From NCBI RefSeq assembly GCF_001434365.1, contig NZ_AZFN01000008.1, positions 1 through 64,000 on the forward strand: a DNA stretch of 64,000 nucleotides, in the 5' to 3' direction. Below, piece after piece: positions 50,986-60,645 of this stretch (the stretch's first letter is position 1; each line of letters starts with the position of its first letter). The notes below the pieces were generated by a model. That model was not told the origin of the DNA. It made no database searches and was given only the letters and a program-made list of their open reading frames with translations. The position numbers were made by a program, and so were the translations under genes. This stretch comes from Limosilactobacillus gastricus DSM 16045 (GTDB lineage Bacteria; Bacillota; Bacilli; Lactobacillales; Lactobacillaceae).

Positions 50986-53106
50986 CTATTTTTGCACTTC
51001 TTCTTGGTAATCACCATTCGGACAAACCACTTGTTTGCCGCCCTTGACCTTCTTTTCGACCAAGAAGTGACCGTCTTTAGGACACTTACGATCAATTGGT
51101 CGGTCCCATGATACGAAATCACAATCTGGGTAACGCGAACAACCGTAAAAGGTCCGGTTCCGTTTCGACTTACGTTCCACAACGGTTCCTTGACCACATT
51201 TGGGACAAGTAATCCCCGTATCCTTCACGATTGCTTTGGTATTGCGACAGTTCGGGAAACGAGAGCAAGCATAAAACTTACCATATCGCCCCATTTTAAT
51301 AACCATAGGAGCACCACAGATGTCACAATCCTGTCCAGCTAATTCATCGCGCATCTCAATTTTAGCGACTTGATCTTCAGCTTGAGCAACTTCTTTAGCA
51401 AATGGTTGGTAAAAGTCATCAATTACTTTGACCCAATTCTCTTTACCTGCTTCCACCGCATCTAAATTTTGTTCAACATCAGCCGTAAACTTTACATTGA
51501 CAATTTCGGGGAACTGTTCCGAAATAATCGTATCGACGATTTCGCCTAATTCAGTCGGTTCAAAATGCCGAGATACTAGACGGACATAGTAGCGGCGTTG
51601 AATTGTATCTAAAGTTGGCGCATAAGTTGATGGGCGTCCGACCCCATTTTCTTCTAAGGCTTTAACCAAGGCCGCTTCCGTATAGCGGGCCGGTGGTTGC
51701 GTAAAGTGTTGGGCCGGATCGTCTTTCACCATTGTTACCTGGTCCCCCACCGCAAGATCTGGTAACAAATTGTCCTTTTCATCCCCCCGTTTATAAACCT
51801 TGGTAAAACCAGGGAACTTAACCTTTGAGCCATTAGCCCGGAAATTAACTTGACCTTGCGTAATAGTTACCGTCATGGTGTCGGTCACTTGCGCTGTCAT
51901 TTGACTAGCGACGAAGCGACACCAGATTAAGTTATATAATTTATATTGGTCATTAGTTAAATACTGCTTAATTGAAGCCGGTGTTCGCAAAACTGAGGTT
52001 GGTCGGATGGCTTCGTGGGCATCTTGTGCCCCTTCCGGTAATTTTCCTTTTCGAGGTTTGGTGGCCGCATATTCAGCCCCATATTGGTCATGAATAAATT
52101 CGGCCGCTTGATGTTTAGCTAATTCCGAAATCCGCGTGGAATCCGTCCGCATGTAGGTGATTAACCCCACTGCCGCACCTTGACCAATATTGATCCCTTC
52201 ATACAACTGTTGGGCTGCCATCATCGTTTTCCGTGTCCGGAAATTTAACCGACGGTTGGCGTCTTGTTGTAAGGTAGAAGTCGTATAAGGAGGTTGCGGA
52301 GCGCGCCGCCGTTCTTTACGTTCCACATTTTCAATTAAAAATGGCGCCTTCCGATCTAATTGACCCAAGACCTGTTGGACCGCCTCATTATTAGGTAATT
52401 TGGTTTTCTGACCATCAATGCCATAAAAACTGGCCGCAAATTTTTCACGACCTTTTTTGAATTCAGCATCCAAAGTCCAATATTCTTCGGGTTTGAAATT
52501 ATTAATTTCATTCTCGCGTTTAATAATCAGGTTTAAGGCCACTGATTGGACACGCCCCGCACTCAATCCTTTTTTGACCTTTTTCCAAAGGATGGGACTA
52601 ATTGAATACCCAACCAACCGATCAAGAACCCGACGTGCTTGTTGAGCATCAACCAAGTTCATATTAATTTGTCGCGGTTCATTAAATGATTCTTTAACAG
52701 CGTCCTTGGTAATTTCATTAAAGGTCACGCGATTTAAATTTTCATTGGAATCTTTCAAGAGAGTGGCAATATGCCAAGCAATTGCCTCCCCCTCCCGGTC
52801 GGGATCGGATGCTAAATAAACGGCTTTAGCATTTTTGGCATCCTTTTTTAATTCCTTGATGACACTACCTTTTCCCCGAATTGAAATATATTCAGGTTGA
52901 TAATCATTTTCAATATCAACCCCCATCCGACTCTTTGGCAGATCACGTACATGACCAACACTGGCCACGACCTTGTAAGTACGTCCCAAGTATTTTTCAA
53001 TCGTTTTCGCCTTTGAAGGTGATTCTACAATCACTAATTTCTTTTGCGGAGCCTTCCGAGTGGTTTTCTTTTTTGTTGATTTCTTCGTTGTTGTTTTAGT
53101 AGCCAA
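50986..53106 (-). CDS. topA: DNA topoisomerase I
   Basis: This 706-residue type IA topoisomerase relaxes negative supercoils. The TOPRIM domain starts [20 protein letters not shown] and includes [14 protein letters not shown]. The active-site tyrosine is about Tyr318 in [14 protein letters not shown]. Three C-terminal zinc-finger modules (CDICG...CSRFPNC, CPKCG...CSRYPDC, CPKDG...CPNGDY) bind DNA. The N terminus has a lysine/threonine-rich tail ([15 protein letters not shown]). The start is a TTG at 53106, nine bases after AGGAG; an ATG at 53136 lacks a site. It follows dprA, the usual order. Confidence 0.95.
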   Translation of the reverse strand: MATKTTTKKSTKKKTTRKAPQKKLVIVESPSKAKTIEKYLGRTYKVVASVGHVRDLPKSRMGVDIENDYQPEYISIRGKGSVIKELKKDAKNAKAVYLASDPDREGEAIAWHIATLLKDSNENLNRVTFNEITKDAVKESFNEPRQINMNLVDAQQARRVLDRLVGYSISPILWKKVKKGLSAGRVQSVALNLIIKRENEINNFKPEEYWTLDAEFKKGREKFAASFYGIDGQKTKLPNNEAVQQVLGQLDRKAPFLIENVERKERRRAPQPPYTTSTLQQDANRRLNFRTRKTMMAAQQLYEGINIGQGAAVGLITYMRTDSTRISELAKHQAAEFIHDQYGAEYAATKPRKGKLPEGAQDAHEAIRPTSVLRTPASIKQYLTNDQYKLYNLIWCRFVASQMTAQVTDTMTVTITQGQVNFRANGSKVKFPGFTKVYKRGDEKDNLLPDLAVGDQVTMVKDDPAQHFTQPPARYTEAALVKALEENGVGRPSTYAPTLDTIQRRYYVRLVSRHFEPTELGEIVDTIISEQFPEIVNVKFTADVEQNLDAVEAGKENWVKVIDDFYQPFAKEVAQAEDQVAKIEMRDELAGQDCDICGAPMVIKMGRYGKFYACSRFPNCRNTKAIVKDTGITCPKCGQGTVVERKSKRNRTFYGCSRYPDCDFVSWDRPIDRKCPKDGHFLVEKKVKGGKQVVCPNGDYQEEVQK

Positions 53107-53199
53107 TTTGAGGCACTCCTCTATAAATTTATGCATACTATTATTAACAAGTTCATTTCAATCTGTCAAATCAAATCGTAATATTAATAGTAGAAACAG

Positions 53200-54051
53200 C
53201 TATGTAAACTCTTCCAGAATATCAAGCGCCCTAAGGATTGGTTTGGCTCCTTCGGCAATTAATTCATTACAGCCGGTCGATAATTCATGATTAATTGCTC
53301 CAGGAACTGCTAGGACATTGCGATTTTCCTGTAAGGCTAAATTAGCCGTAATTAAACTTCCGCTTCGTTGCCGCCCCTCCACGACTAAACAACTCTGACA
53401 AAGGCCAGCGATGATCCGATTCCGAGCTGGGAAGTGGCTCGCCAATGGCGGCGTACCTAATGGATACTCCGTTAATACTAATTGCGATTGCATCATCTGT
53501 CGCATTAACTGTCGATGTTCCCGTGGGTAGAACCGATCTAACCCGGTTCCAATGACGGCAATCGTCTTTCCGGCATGATCAATTGCAATATGATGGCTAT
53601 AACCATCAACGCCCCGAGCTAACCCGCTAACAATCGTAATTCCCGCATAAATAACTGGGGGTAGTAATTGATCCATCACCATTTGCCCGTATGAGGACAT
53701 TTGACGTGCTCCCACCACTGCTAACATCTGCGTAGTTAATAGTTCCCGATTACCGCGATAATACAAGACCGTCGGCGCCCCATAACTTTCCTTTAGGGCT
53801 GCCGGATAAGCTTCATCAGTAATGAGTATGTGTGGTACCGCTTGATTGAGTCGCACTCGCCGATCTAGTTCTGGTGAGGACCATTGATTTAAAATAGCTT
53901 GTCCTTGTTGGAGTGATATACTAGCAGCCTTCAACAAAGTAGCTAATGCAGCCTCTGGGCTAGCAATTTTAGCCCGAATTATTTTAAGTTGATTAACTGC
54001 CCCCAGATGTTCACACAGACTAAGTCGAAAAATAAAATCATTTAATTTCAT
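53200..54051 (-). CDS. dprA: DNA-processing protein DprA
   Basis: This 283-residue protein loads RecA onto incoming single-stranded DNA during natural transformation and is kept in many non-competent species. The Rossmann-like DprA core is seen in VVGARQMSSYGQM, IVSGLARGVDGYSHHIAI, IAVIGTGLDRFYPREH and FPARNRIIAGLCQSCLVVEG. The ATG at 54051 has GGAGG six bases upstream; a TTG at 54072 precedes that site. It lies between rnhB and topA on one strand, the order found in most lactobacilli. Confidence 0.95.
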   Translation of the reverse strand: MKLNDFIFRLSLCEHLGAVNQLKIIRAKIASPEAALATLLKAASISLQQGQAILNQWSSPELDRRVRLNQAVPHILITDEAYPAALKESYGAPTVLYYRGNRELLTTQMLAVVGARQMSSYGQMVMDQLLPPVIYAGITIVSGLARGVDGYSHHIAIDHAGKTIAVIGTGLDRFYPREHRQLMRQMMQSQLVLTEYPLGTPPLASHFPARNRIIAGLCQSCLVVEGRQRSGSLITANLALQENRNVLAVPGAINHELSTGCNELIAEGAKPILRALDILEEFT

Positions 54052-54102
54052 AAATAACCTCCATACTATCAAGTACGCAGGTTTTAAAACTCCAGATTGT
54101 CT

Positions 54103-54876
54103 TTATAAATATTTCGGCACGGGATTAAAAGTCCGCCGATGAATCGGACTAGCACCTAATTTAGCTAGACCCGCCAAATGTTTGGCTGTCCCATAACCCA
54201 TATTATCCTTAAAGTCATAGCCTGGATATAGTCGATCATAGGTGGCCATTAAGTGATCCCGATATTCCTTAGCGACAATACTAGCTGCAGCCACAGAAAT
54301 ACTTTTTTGATCACCTTTAATCAAGGTCGTCTGACCAATTGATGTGTCTAGTGGAACGGCATCGACAATTAAATGGCTTGGTTGATGGTGTAAGGAATTA
54401 ACACAATGCAACATGGCATCTTGAGTCGCCGCATAAATGTTCATTTGATCAATGACGGTCGCTGAATTAACTGCTAATCGGACTTCAACTGCTTGATCAA
54501 CTATCTGTAAGTAGAGCTGCTCGCGTTCATGTGGGGTTAACTGTTTAGAATCCGTTACTCCAATCAGGTTAAAGTCTTCATTTAAAATGACAGCACAGGT
54601 AACGACTGGCCCGGCAAGTGGACCACGACCAACTTCATCAATCCCAGCTACCCATTGATGCCCGTGTGACCATAATTCACGTTCATATTTAAAGCGGGCC
54701 TGAAAAGCTACTTTTGCCTGGGCTTGCTTTTCTAGCCGTTTTTTTAATTGATTAAGAGCCGATTGGACTCCTTTACGCTGATCATTACAAAGGGCTAAAA
54801 CAAATGGATCTTCTAAATTTGAAATAGTTTGTAGACGCTTCTTAATATCACTTACCGTTAATTGACGATCATTCAT
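54103..54876 (-). CDS. rnhB: Ribonuclease HII
   Basis: This 257-residue endonuclease removes RNA, including single ribonucleotides, from RNA-DNA hybrids. The catalytic acidic cluster lies in GIDEVGRGPLAGPVV (Asp and Glu), IGVTDSKQL and LIVDAVPL. An N-terminal extension of about 70 residues (INDRQLTVSDIKKRL-like) precedes the core, as usual in Gram-positive RNase HII. The gene overlaps rbgA by eight bases, and GGAGGGG lies inside the rbgA end, so translation is coupled. Confidence 0.95.
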   Translation of the reverse strand: MNDRQLTVSDIKKRLQTISNLEDPFVLALCNDQRKGVQSALNQLKKRLEKQAQAKVAFQARFKYERELWSHGHQWVAGIDEVGRGPLAGPVVTCAVILNEDFNLIGVTDSKQLTPHEREQLYLQIVDQAVEVRLAVNSATVIDQMNIYAATQDAMLHCVNSLHHQPSHLIVDAVPLDTSIGQTTLIKGDQKSISVAAASIVAKEYRDHLMATYDRLYPGYDFKDNMGYGTAKHLAGLAKLGASPIHRRTFNPVPKYL

Positions 54877-55741
54877 TTAACCCCTCCGCATTGAGGTCAG
54901 CTGGTCTTTCAAGCGTAAAGGAACCTAATTTGCCCTTGCGCATATCGAAAATGATCCGTTCGCTTGCTCGCTCATAATCATCGCGCATTCCCAGTTTTTG
55001 GGTGATCGTTAATAATAATTCGGGAGTTGGCACGGCCTCATCGACTTCTACATCCGTTAACCGATAGCGGGTTTTTAATTCAACTAGCCGCTGTTGACGT
55101 AAATAATCTAAAGCAAAAATTGCGACATCATCTTTGGGATAGAGGCTATCTTTAATAGCTCCTGAAAGGGCCAACATCGTCCCCTGTTTGGTCGTCGCGA
55201 ATTTTGGCCAAAGAACTCCGGGAGTATCTAACAACTCTAATTCAGCTGATGAGCGTAGCCATTGCTGTCCGGTCGTTACCCCTGGTCGGTTGGCGGTTGC
55301 GGCCACATTTTTGTGTACCAAATGATTGAGCAATGTCGATTTCCCGACATTTGGTACCCCCACACACATCGCTTTAATCGCCCGTTTTTGCATGCCCTTG
55401 GCAGCTTCATTAGCCATTTTATCAGCTAACACTTTTTTAGCCGCATTGGTCACTTTTTTAGCAACTTGTTGCTCCCGCGAATCCAATGCCAAAACTGGTT
55501 GACCCTGGTTTTTAAAAAAGGCTAACCATTCTTTGGTGACTTCTGGATCAGCTAAATCGGTTTTAGTCATGATCAATAGACGTGGTTTATCACCAGCTGC
55601 TAAATCAACTTCAGGGTTTTGACTCGAATATGGCACTCGAGCGTCGACTAATTCAAAAACTAAATCCACTAAGGGCATTTGTTCCCGAATCTGGCGTAAG
55701 GCTTTTGCCATGTGACCGGGGAACCATTGAATTACTGCCAT
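54869..55741 (-). CDS. rbgA: Ribosome biogenesis GTPase RbgA (YlqF)
   Basis: This 290-residue circularly permuted GTPase helps the late assembly of the 50S subunit. The permuted order of motifs is clear: G4 (MTKTDLAD) first, then G1 (GVPNVGKSTLLN) and G3 (LDTPGVLWPK). The opening IQWFPGHMAKALRQI is diagnostic. AGGAGG precedes the ATG. It heads the rbgA-rnhB pair and is 12 bases downstream of yozE. Confidence 0.95.
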   Translation of the reverse strand: MAVIQWFPGHMAKALRQIREQMPLVDLVFELVDARVPYSSQNPEVDLAAGDKPRLLIMTKTDLADPEVTKEWLAFFKNQGQPVLALDSREQQVAKKVTNAAKKVLADKMANEAAKGMQKRAIKAMCVGVPNVGKSTLLNHLVHKNVAATANRPGVTTGQQWLRSSAELELLDTPGVLWPKFATTKQGTMLALSGAIKDSLYPKDDVAIFALDYLRQQRLVELKTRYRLTDVEVDEAVPTPELLLTITQKLGMRDDYERASERIIFDMRKGKLGSFTLERPADLNAEGLNE

Positions 55742-55753
55742 CTATCTTTCCTC

Positions 55754-55978
55754 CTAATTCATTTTCGCTAGATATAACTGCCAAGCATCATCAAAAATCG
55801 TCATCGAATACAAATAAGTCGCGTTTTCTTCTAAATACTTAGAGATTTCGTCAAAGTCTTGCGATTGTTTAGGAAAGGCCCAATCAAAAAAGGCATCATT
55901 AGCAAACTGCTCGATTTCATTAGGTTGATTAGGATTTCGCTGGGTCATTAAAAATTGATAAAAAGATTCCCGGTACAT
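55754..55978 (-). CDS. YozE-family protein (UPF0346)
   Basis: This 74-residue acidic, helical protein matches the YozE/SAM-like family by length and pattern ([41 protein letters not shown]). Its function is unknown. AGGAGG precedes the ATG. It sits between ypmS and rbgA, the conserved neighbourhood in lactobacilli. Confidence 0.9.
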   Translation of the reverse strand: MYRESFYQFLMTQRNPNQPNEIEQFANDAFFDWAFPKQSQDFDEISKYLEENATYLYSMTIFDDAWQLYLAKMN

Positions 55979-55987
55979 AAAGTCCTC

Positions 55988-56575
55988 CTATTTTTTAGGG
56001 ATGGTCAGACCAATTCTAAATTGTCCCTGATCCATGTTAATTTCATTCACGTGATAATTGATGGCTTTCTTTTGACTATATTTGTTTAGATCCAGCAAGA
56101 TCGTTCGCTTTTTTTGGTTTAAACTGACCCAATCTGGCAATGTATAATTTTTCTTAATATATCTCATGATGTATGACATTGGCAATTTTAACTGACCAAC
56201 CGAAAGGCTTTTCGCATGTAAAATGACGTTTCCTTGACTAGTTTTTTCGGGTACAAAATTAAGGGCAAATTTTACTTGAACACCCATAAATTTAGTCACC
56301 CCAATAACAGATGCATATTTTTTACCGACAATAAATTGATACTTTATCGTTTTATCTTTTAAAAATTGGTTGAGATAATTTGAGGATAAAGTATTTACTT
56401 GATTACGGCTCAGCACCAGTTCTAATGAGGAGTCACTAGACTTAGGGGCTTTAGTCTCAACCACATTGGTTAAAGGCGCTGTTCCCTGATAGATAACCGT
56501 ACCAATTACGGCAATATTAATGGTTAACAAACCAATAAACAACCATTTCCAAAGAGAAGGTTTAATCTTTTTCAT
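55988..56575 (-). CDS. YpmS-family membrane-anchored protein (DUF2140)
   Basis: This 195-residue protein has one N-terminal membrane helix (WLFIGLLTINIAVIGTVIY, residues 10-28) and an extracytoplasmic beta-rich domain typical of YpmS. The conserved start of that domain reads LSRNQVNTLSSNYLNQFL. The role is unknown, but the gene nearly always follows a YpmR-type SGNH hydrolase, which is also true here at five bases distance. An envelope role is an inference from that pairing. Confidence 0.88.
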   Translation of the reverse strand: MKKIKPSLWKWLFIGLLTINIAVIGTVIYQGTAPLTNVVETKAPKSSDSSLELVLSRNQVNTLSSNYLNQFLKDKTIKYQFIVGKKYASVIGVTKFMGVQVKFALNFVPEKTSQGNVILHAKSLSVGQLKLPMSYIMRYIKKNYTLPDWVSLNQKKRTILLDLNKYSQKKAINYHVNEINMDQGQFRIGLTIPKK

Positions 56576-56580
56576 TACTT

Positions 56581-57489
56581 TTATTCCTTTACAATTCGAT
56601 ATTCAAATTGATTATGTTGCTTCATCACCTTTAACAAGGCCTGCGCCATTTTCGTATAACCACGGTAATTAGGATGGTAATTATCTGACGGTGAAATATA
56701 GTTGTTTAAATTAGACGAAGTATTCATTACCTGAATGAGATCACTTTGTTTGGTAGAAGATTGATTAGCCTGTTCCGTTTGCGATACTAAGGAGGATCGC
56801 GAACTGGCACTGGTATATTGACCATAAGACATTAACTTTTGAATGTTTACAAAATAAGTCTGTTGGTACTTTTGAACGGTTGCCTGGGTGTAATGATTCC
56901 AAATGGTAACAGAATTCTCCATAGTGGTGACATTTGGGAAATAGACATAGTAAGGATTATAGATACTAATCACAAATATTGGAGCCGTCTTATTTTCTTG
57001 GCGAATGGCGCGCATTAATTGTCGTAATTTCTTTCGATAACTAATGCCGGCTTTTTGAACCGCAGTTTCAACTTGGTTAGCGGATTTTCCAGGCGCTTTA
57101 GCGTACAGGACTTGGGATAAGTCATTTCCGCCCACGGTCATCACAATTACGTCCGCCGATTTTAAATTGTGCTGAATGACTGATTGATGCTGCAAGCGTT
57201 GCAAGATTTGATCCGATCGATCCCCACTCTTCCCATAATTATAAGTGATGACTTGGTTATGGTACTGGTTAGCCAGTAACTGCTTGATGATGCCTACATA
57301 GCCACCTTGTTGCTTTTGATCACCAACTCCTTGGGTTAAGGAATCACCAATCGCGACTAATTTAACCTTAGATTTCAAAACTTTCTTAGGACTATTATGG
57401 CTAGCTTCCTGTTGCCAATAGTGGTAGCCCCCTCCTCCAATCAGAAGGAGAGCAATAATTATCAAAAATAACCAAATTCTTTTTTTCAT
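56581..57489 (-). CDS. SGNH/GDSL-family lipase or esterase, YpmR-like
   Basis: This 302-residue extracytoplasmic hydrolase has an N-terminal signal or anchor helix (residues 4-22). The SGNH blocks are LVAIGDSLTQGVGD (nucleophile Ser), SGDRSD, VIVMTVGGNDLS and a C-terminal DNYHPNYRGYTKMA holding the catalytic Asp-His pair. The natural substrate is unknown; lipids and acetylated glycans are possible. It is followed by ypmS. The ribosome-binding site is weak, and the GGAGG nearest to it is part of the preceding hairpin. Confidence 0.9.
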   Translation of the reverse strand: MKKRIWLFLIIIALLLIGGGGYHYWQQEASHNSPKKVLKSKVKLVAIGDSLTQGVGDQKQQGGYVGIIKQLLANQYHNQVITYNYGKSGDRSDQILQRLQHQSVIQHNLKSADVIVMTVGGNDLSQVLYAKAPGKSANQVETAVQKAGISYRKKLRQLMRAIRQENKTAPIFVISIYNPYYVYFPNVTTMENSVTIWNHYTQATVQKYQQTYFVNIQKLMSYGQYTSASSRSSLVSQTEQANQSSTKQSDLIQVMNTSSNLNNYISPSDNYHPNYRGYTKMAQALLKVMKQHNQFEYRIVKE

Positions 57490-57508
57490 TTTTCAATCCA
57501 ATAAGAAA

Positions 57509-57539
57509 CCTCCAAAGTCCAAGTGACAACTCTGGAGGC
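57509..57539 (-). terminator. Hairpin after degV
   Basis: On the minus strand CCTCCA and TGGAGG form the base of a stem with inner GTC/GAC pairs, followed by TTTCTT. It probably ends or attenuates the degV transcript before the YpmR-like gene. Confidence 0.6.
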
Positions 57540-57550
57540 CTAATCATTAA

Positions 57551-58393
57551 TTATTTAGTATAGTAGATTAAACAGTTAGCCCCGAATCCTGTATTGGTAG
57601 CAATCACTGGAACCGTAGTCCTAACTAGCACTGGAATGTCAGGAAAAGCTTCGTTTAATTGGGCTTTTAACCATTCCATTTCCTTGCCGGCAGCCACGTG
57701 AGAAATCCCAATCGCCACAATTTCGGGACCTTTAACCATATCCGCCACGATTTGCGACCATAATTTGTGCATTCCTTTATTCCCACGCACCTTTGCCGGA
57801 ATCTCAATTTCCCCATTGCCTACCTTAAGCATTGGCTTAATATTTAGAACGCCGGATAAAGTTCCCGCAAATTTACTTACTCGTCCACCAGCAACCAAAT
57901 TTTTAACATTATCAATTGCTAAATACAGGGTCGTCTTTTTTTCCGTTTCCCGCGCCTTAGCGACTGCTTCTTCCATAGTTGCTCCGGCTTTAATGGCTTT
58001 TGCCGCTTCGATTAATTGATAAGCTAAGGCTCGATCAGTAGTCAAAGAGTCAATCACAGTGACGTCTGTCTCGGTCATCGTTGCCGCTTGTTCGGCGGCA
58101 TGAACTGTTCCACTTAAACTGGCCATCATATCAATACATAAAACTTGGCTGCCATCCGCGCCTAGCCGATCAAAGACTTCCACAAATTTCCCCAGTGGTG
58201 GTTGCGAAGTTTTCGGAAGATTAGCTGATTCTGCCATTTTGGCAACGAATTCATCATTAGTAATATCTTCACGTTCGACGTATACTTGATCGTCAATCAT
58301 CACGCTCAAAGGAACAATCGTAATGTCGTATTCTTTAATTTCCTCATCAGTTAAGCCCGCAGAAGAATCCGTTACTAATTTAATGTTTGCCAT
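57551..58393 (-). CDS. DegV-family fatty-acid-binding protein
   Basis: This 280-residue protein has the DegV/FakB fold. It starts IKLVTDSSAGLTDEEIKEYDITIVPLSV and has SLSGTVHAAEQAA, with the serine that contacts the fatty-acid carboxylate in FakB proteins. The end VIATNTGFGANCLIYYTK is also family-typical. FakB proteins present fatty acids to the kinase FakA for phospholipid synthesis; no fakA is nearby. It is divergent from the hemolysin III family gene. Confidence 0.9.
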   Translation of the reverse strand: MANIKLVTDSSAGLTDEEIKEYDITIVPLSVMIDDQVYVEREDITNDEFVAKMAESANLPKTSQPPLGKFVEVFDRLGADGSQVLCIDMMASLSGTVHAAEQAATMTETDVTVIDSLTTDRALAYQLIEAAKAIKAGATMEEAVAKARETEKKTTLYLAIDNVKNLVAGGRVSKFAGTLSGVLNIKPMLKVGNGEIEIPAKVRGNKGMHKLWSQIVADMVKGPEIVAIGISHVAAGKEMEWLKAQLNEAFPDIPVLVRTTVPVIATNTGFGANCLIYYTK

Positions 58394-58525
58394 AGTCTGA
58401 TTTCACTCTTTCAATCGATTTGATATATAATGAAGCTAATTTTACCTGAACGGTTAACTTCGACTTTCATATTATAACAAAGCCGTCGCCATTTTTCATG
58501 AATCATCGCTAAAAAGGAGTTTCTT

Positions 58526-59173
58526 ATGACGATTACCAAACGACATTATAAAACCCTCTTAATTGAAATTGGTAATGCTATTACCCATGGACTGGGCGCC
58601 GCTTTAGCAATTGCTGGTCTCGTGGTTTTAATCGTGCATGCCGCCCTGCATCCGCAAGCACACAACGCCATGCGGATCACTACTTTTGCTATCTATGGCA
58701 GTATCATGGTTCTCTTTTATTTAGCGTCAACTTTATTCCATTCGCTCATTTTCACGCGAGCCAAACACGTATTTCAGGTTTTTGATCATTCCATGATTTA
58801 TATGATGATCGCCGGTTCATACACTCCTTATTGCCTGGTCGCTATTCGGGGAGCCTTGGGCTGGACGCTTTTCGGAATTATTTGGGCCATGGCGATTGCC
58901 GGAATCGTCTACAAAAGTATTTGGTTAAATAAAAAGAGCCACCTCTCAACCATGATCTACGTAATCATGGGTTGGATGTGTCTCATTGCCTTAGTGCCCT
59001 TGTGGCATAGCTTAGGTCCAGCTGGTTTTGGTTTACTCTTTGCTGGTGGGGTTGTTTATACCCTGGGAGCCTTACTATATAGCTTTCCAACTGACTACAC
59101 TCATTTTATTTGGCACTTCTTTGTCATGGCTGGGTCGGCTTTAATGTACTTTTCAATTCTATTTTACGTCTAA
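58526..59173 (+). CDS. Hemolysin III family (PAQR/TrhA) membrane protein
   Basis: This 215-residue seven-helix protein belongs to the PAQR/YqfA/hemolysin III family. The diagnostic residues are EIGNAITHGLGA in the first segment, the Ser-His pair in LASTLFHSL, the Asp in FDHSMIYMMIAGSYTPYCL, and the final HFIWHFFVMAGSALMYF. Those histidines and the aspartate form a metal site in PAQR proteins. Bacterial members are proposed to affect membrane fluidity; haemolysis itself is not implied. GGAG precedes the ATG. Its end overlaps the convergent dfrA by four bases. Confidence 0.9.
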   Translation: MTITKRHYKTLLIEIGNAITHGLGAALAIAGLVVLIVHAALHPQAHNAMRITTFAIYGSIMVLFYLASTLFHSLIFTRAKHVFQVFDHSMIYMMIAGSYTPYCLVAIRGALGWTLFGIIWAMAIAGIVYKSIWLNKKSHLSTMIYVIMGWMCLIALVPLWHSLGPAGFGLLFAGGVVYTLGALLYSFPTDYTHFIWHFFVMAGSALMYFSILFYV

Positions 59174-59664
59174 GCTTTTTCCCAGTGTTCAAAATGACAT
59201 GAAGGAATCTTTGGATCATTGCTGATGACTGATTCACGTTTGGTTAATGTCCACTGATCATAATTGATCAGGGGCATTTTTTTATCGCCTTGAAAATCTC
59301 CCTCGATGACCGTTCGCTCCAAAACATTTACTAGGGACAAAGTTTGTTGAAACAGGCCAGCCCCACCAATAATGGCAACGGCTTGATCAGCTAATCGATC
59401 TTCTAAGACCTGTTGTAATTCATCAATTGAATGTAAGACTGTCACTCCTGGTAGCTTAAGGTCGCGATGCGTGATCACAATATTTTCACGGTGCGGCAGA
59501 GGACGACCAATCGATAGGTAAGTATTGTAGCCCATCACAATTGGTTTACCCATGGTTACCGCCTTAAAATGCTTTAGATCCGCCGGTAGGTGCCACGGTA
59601 AAGCATTATCCTTGCCAATCCAACCTGCTTCATCTTGAGCCCATACAAATGAAATCTCCGCCAT
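59170..59664 (-). CDS. dfrA: Dihydrofolate reductase
   Basis: This 164-residue enzyme reduces dihydrofolate to tetrahydrofolate with NADPH. Motifs are IGKDNALPWHLPADLKHFK, GKPIVMGYNTYLSIGRPLP and AIIGGAGLFQQ. The active-site acid is an aspartate in the LPADLKHF segment. It follows thyA by nine bases, the usual folate/dTMP pair. With folT at 4360-4911 it suggests dependence on imported folates. AGGAGG precedes the ATG. Confidence 0.95.
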   Translation of the reverse strand: MAEISFVWAQDEAGWIGKDNALPWHLPADLKHFKAVTMGKPIVMGYNTYLSIGRPLPHRENIVITHRDLKLPGVTVLHSIDELQQVLEDRLADQAVAIIGGAGLFQQTLSLVNVLERTVIEGDFQGDKKMPLINYDQWTLTKRESVISNDPKIPSCHFEHWEKA

Positions 59665-59673
59665 CGTATCCTC

Positions 59674-60633
59674 CTAAACCGCTACCGGAGCCTTAATAGC
59701 TGGTTCGGCTTCGTATCCTTCAAGTTTAATATCACTCATTTCATATTCATCAACCGGTTTAGCCTCATCCGGTAAGATCAACAGTGGTGCTTGATGCATT
59801 GGTCGGCTGAGTTGTTCTTTGATTTGTTCAATATGATTACTGTAAATATGAGCGTCCCCAAAAGTGTGAACGAACTCCCCAACCTCTAAGCCACATTGAT
59901 TAGCAATCATATGGGTTAATAAAGCATAACTAGCAATATTAAATGGTACCCCTAAGAAAATATCGGCACTCCGTTGATATAGTTGGCAACTCAATTTACC
60001 ATTGTTGACGTAGAATTGGAACATCGTATGACAAGGTGGCAAGGCCATTGAAGGTACATCGGCCGGATTCCAAGCTGAGACAATTAGACGCCGTGAATTA
60101 GGATTAGTCTTAATTTGATCAATCACATTTTGGATTTGATCAATCGGACCCTCTGGTGATTGCCAGGCCCGCCATTGACTACCGTATACTAATCCTAAAT
60201 CACCATATTTGGCACTAAATTCATCATCATTTAAAATTCGTTCACAGAATTGTCGTTTTTGTTCTTGGTAGGCCTGATTAAAATCATCATCAACTAAAGA
60301 CCGCCGCCCAAAGTCCGTCATATCTGGACCCGTATACTCATCACTTTCAACCCAGCGTTGGAATGCCCATTCGTCCCAAATGTGGTTTTTGTGTTGAAGT
60401 AAGAAACGAATATTTGTATCACCACGTAAAAACCATAAGAGTTCACTTTTAATTAGACCAAACGGCACCTTTTTGGTAGTTAAAATAGGGAAACCCGCCT
60501 GTAAATCGAAGCGCATTTGATACCCAAAAACGGACCGCGTTCCCGTCCCCGTCCGATCACCTTTTTCATCGCCGTGTTCCAAAACATAGCGTGCAAAATC
60601 TAAATATTGTTGTTCATTATCGTTAATTGACAT
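59674..60633 (-). CDS. thyA: Thymidylate synthase
   Basis: This 319-residue enzyme methylates dUMP to dTMP using methylene-tetrahydrofolate. It has the [18 protein letters not shown] phosphate-binding start, the catalytic cysteine in [38 protein letters not shown], and HIYSNHIEQ. Length is typical for the Lactobacillus type, which carries a 50-residue insert compared with the E. coli enzyme. It is cotranscribed with dfrA, which regenerates the cofactor. Confidence 0.96.
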   Translation of the reverse strand: MSINDNEQQYLDFARYVLEHGDEKGDRTGTGTRSVFGYQMRFDLQAGFPILTTKKVPFGLIKSELLWFLRGDTNIRFLLQHKNHIWDEWAFQRWVESDEYTGPDMTDFGRRSLVDDDFNQAYQEQKRQFCERILNDDEFSAKYGDLGLVYGSQWRAWQSPEGPIDQIQNVIDQIKTNPNSRRLIVSAWNPADVPSMALPPCHTMFQFYVNNGKLSCQLYQRSADIFLGVPFNIASYALLTHMIANQCGLEVGEFVHTFGDAHIYSNHIEQIKEQLSRPMHQAPLLILPDEAKPVDEYEMSDIKLEGYEAEPAIKAPVAV

Positions 60634-60645
60634 TTGAATCCTCTT

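Noticed and set aside
58526-59173. Haemolysin virulence factor
   Set aside because: The protein is a PAQR/YqfA-type membrane protein; the historical name does not show haemolytic activity.
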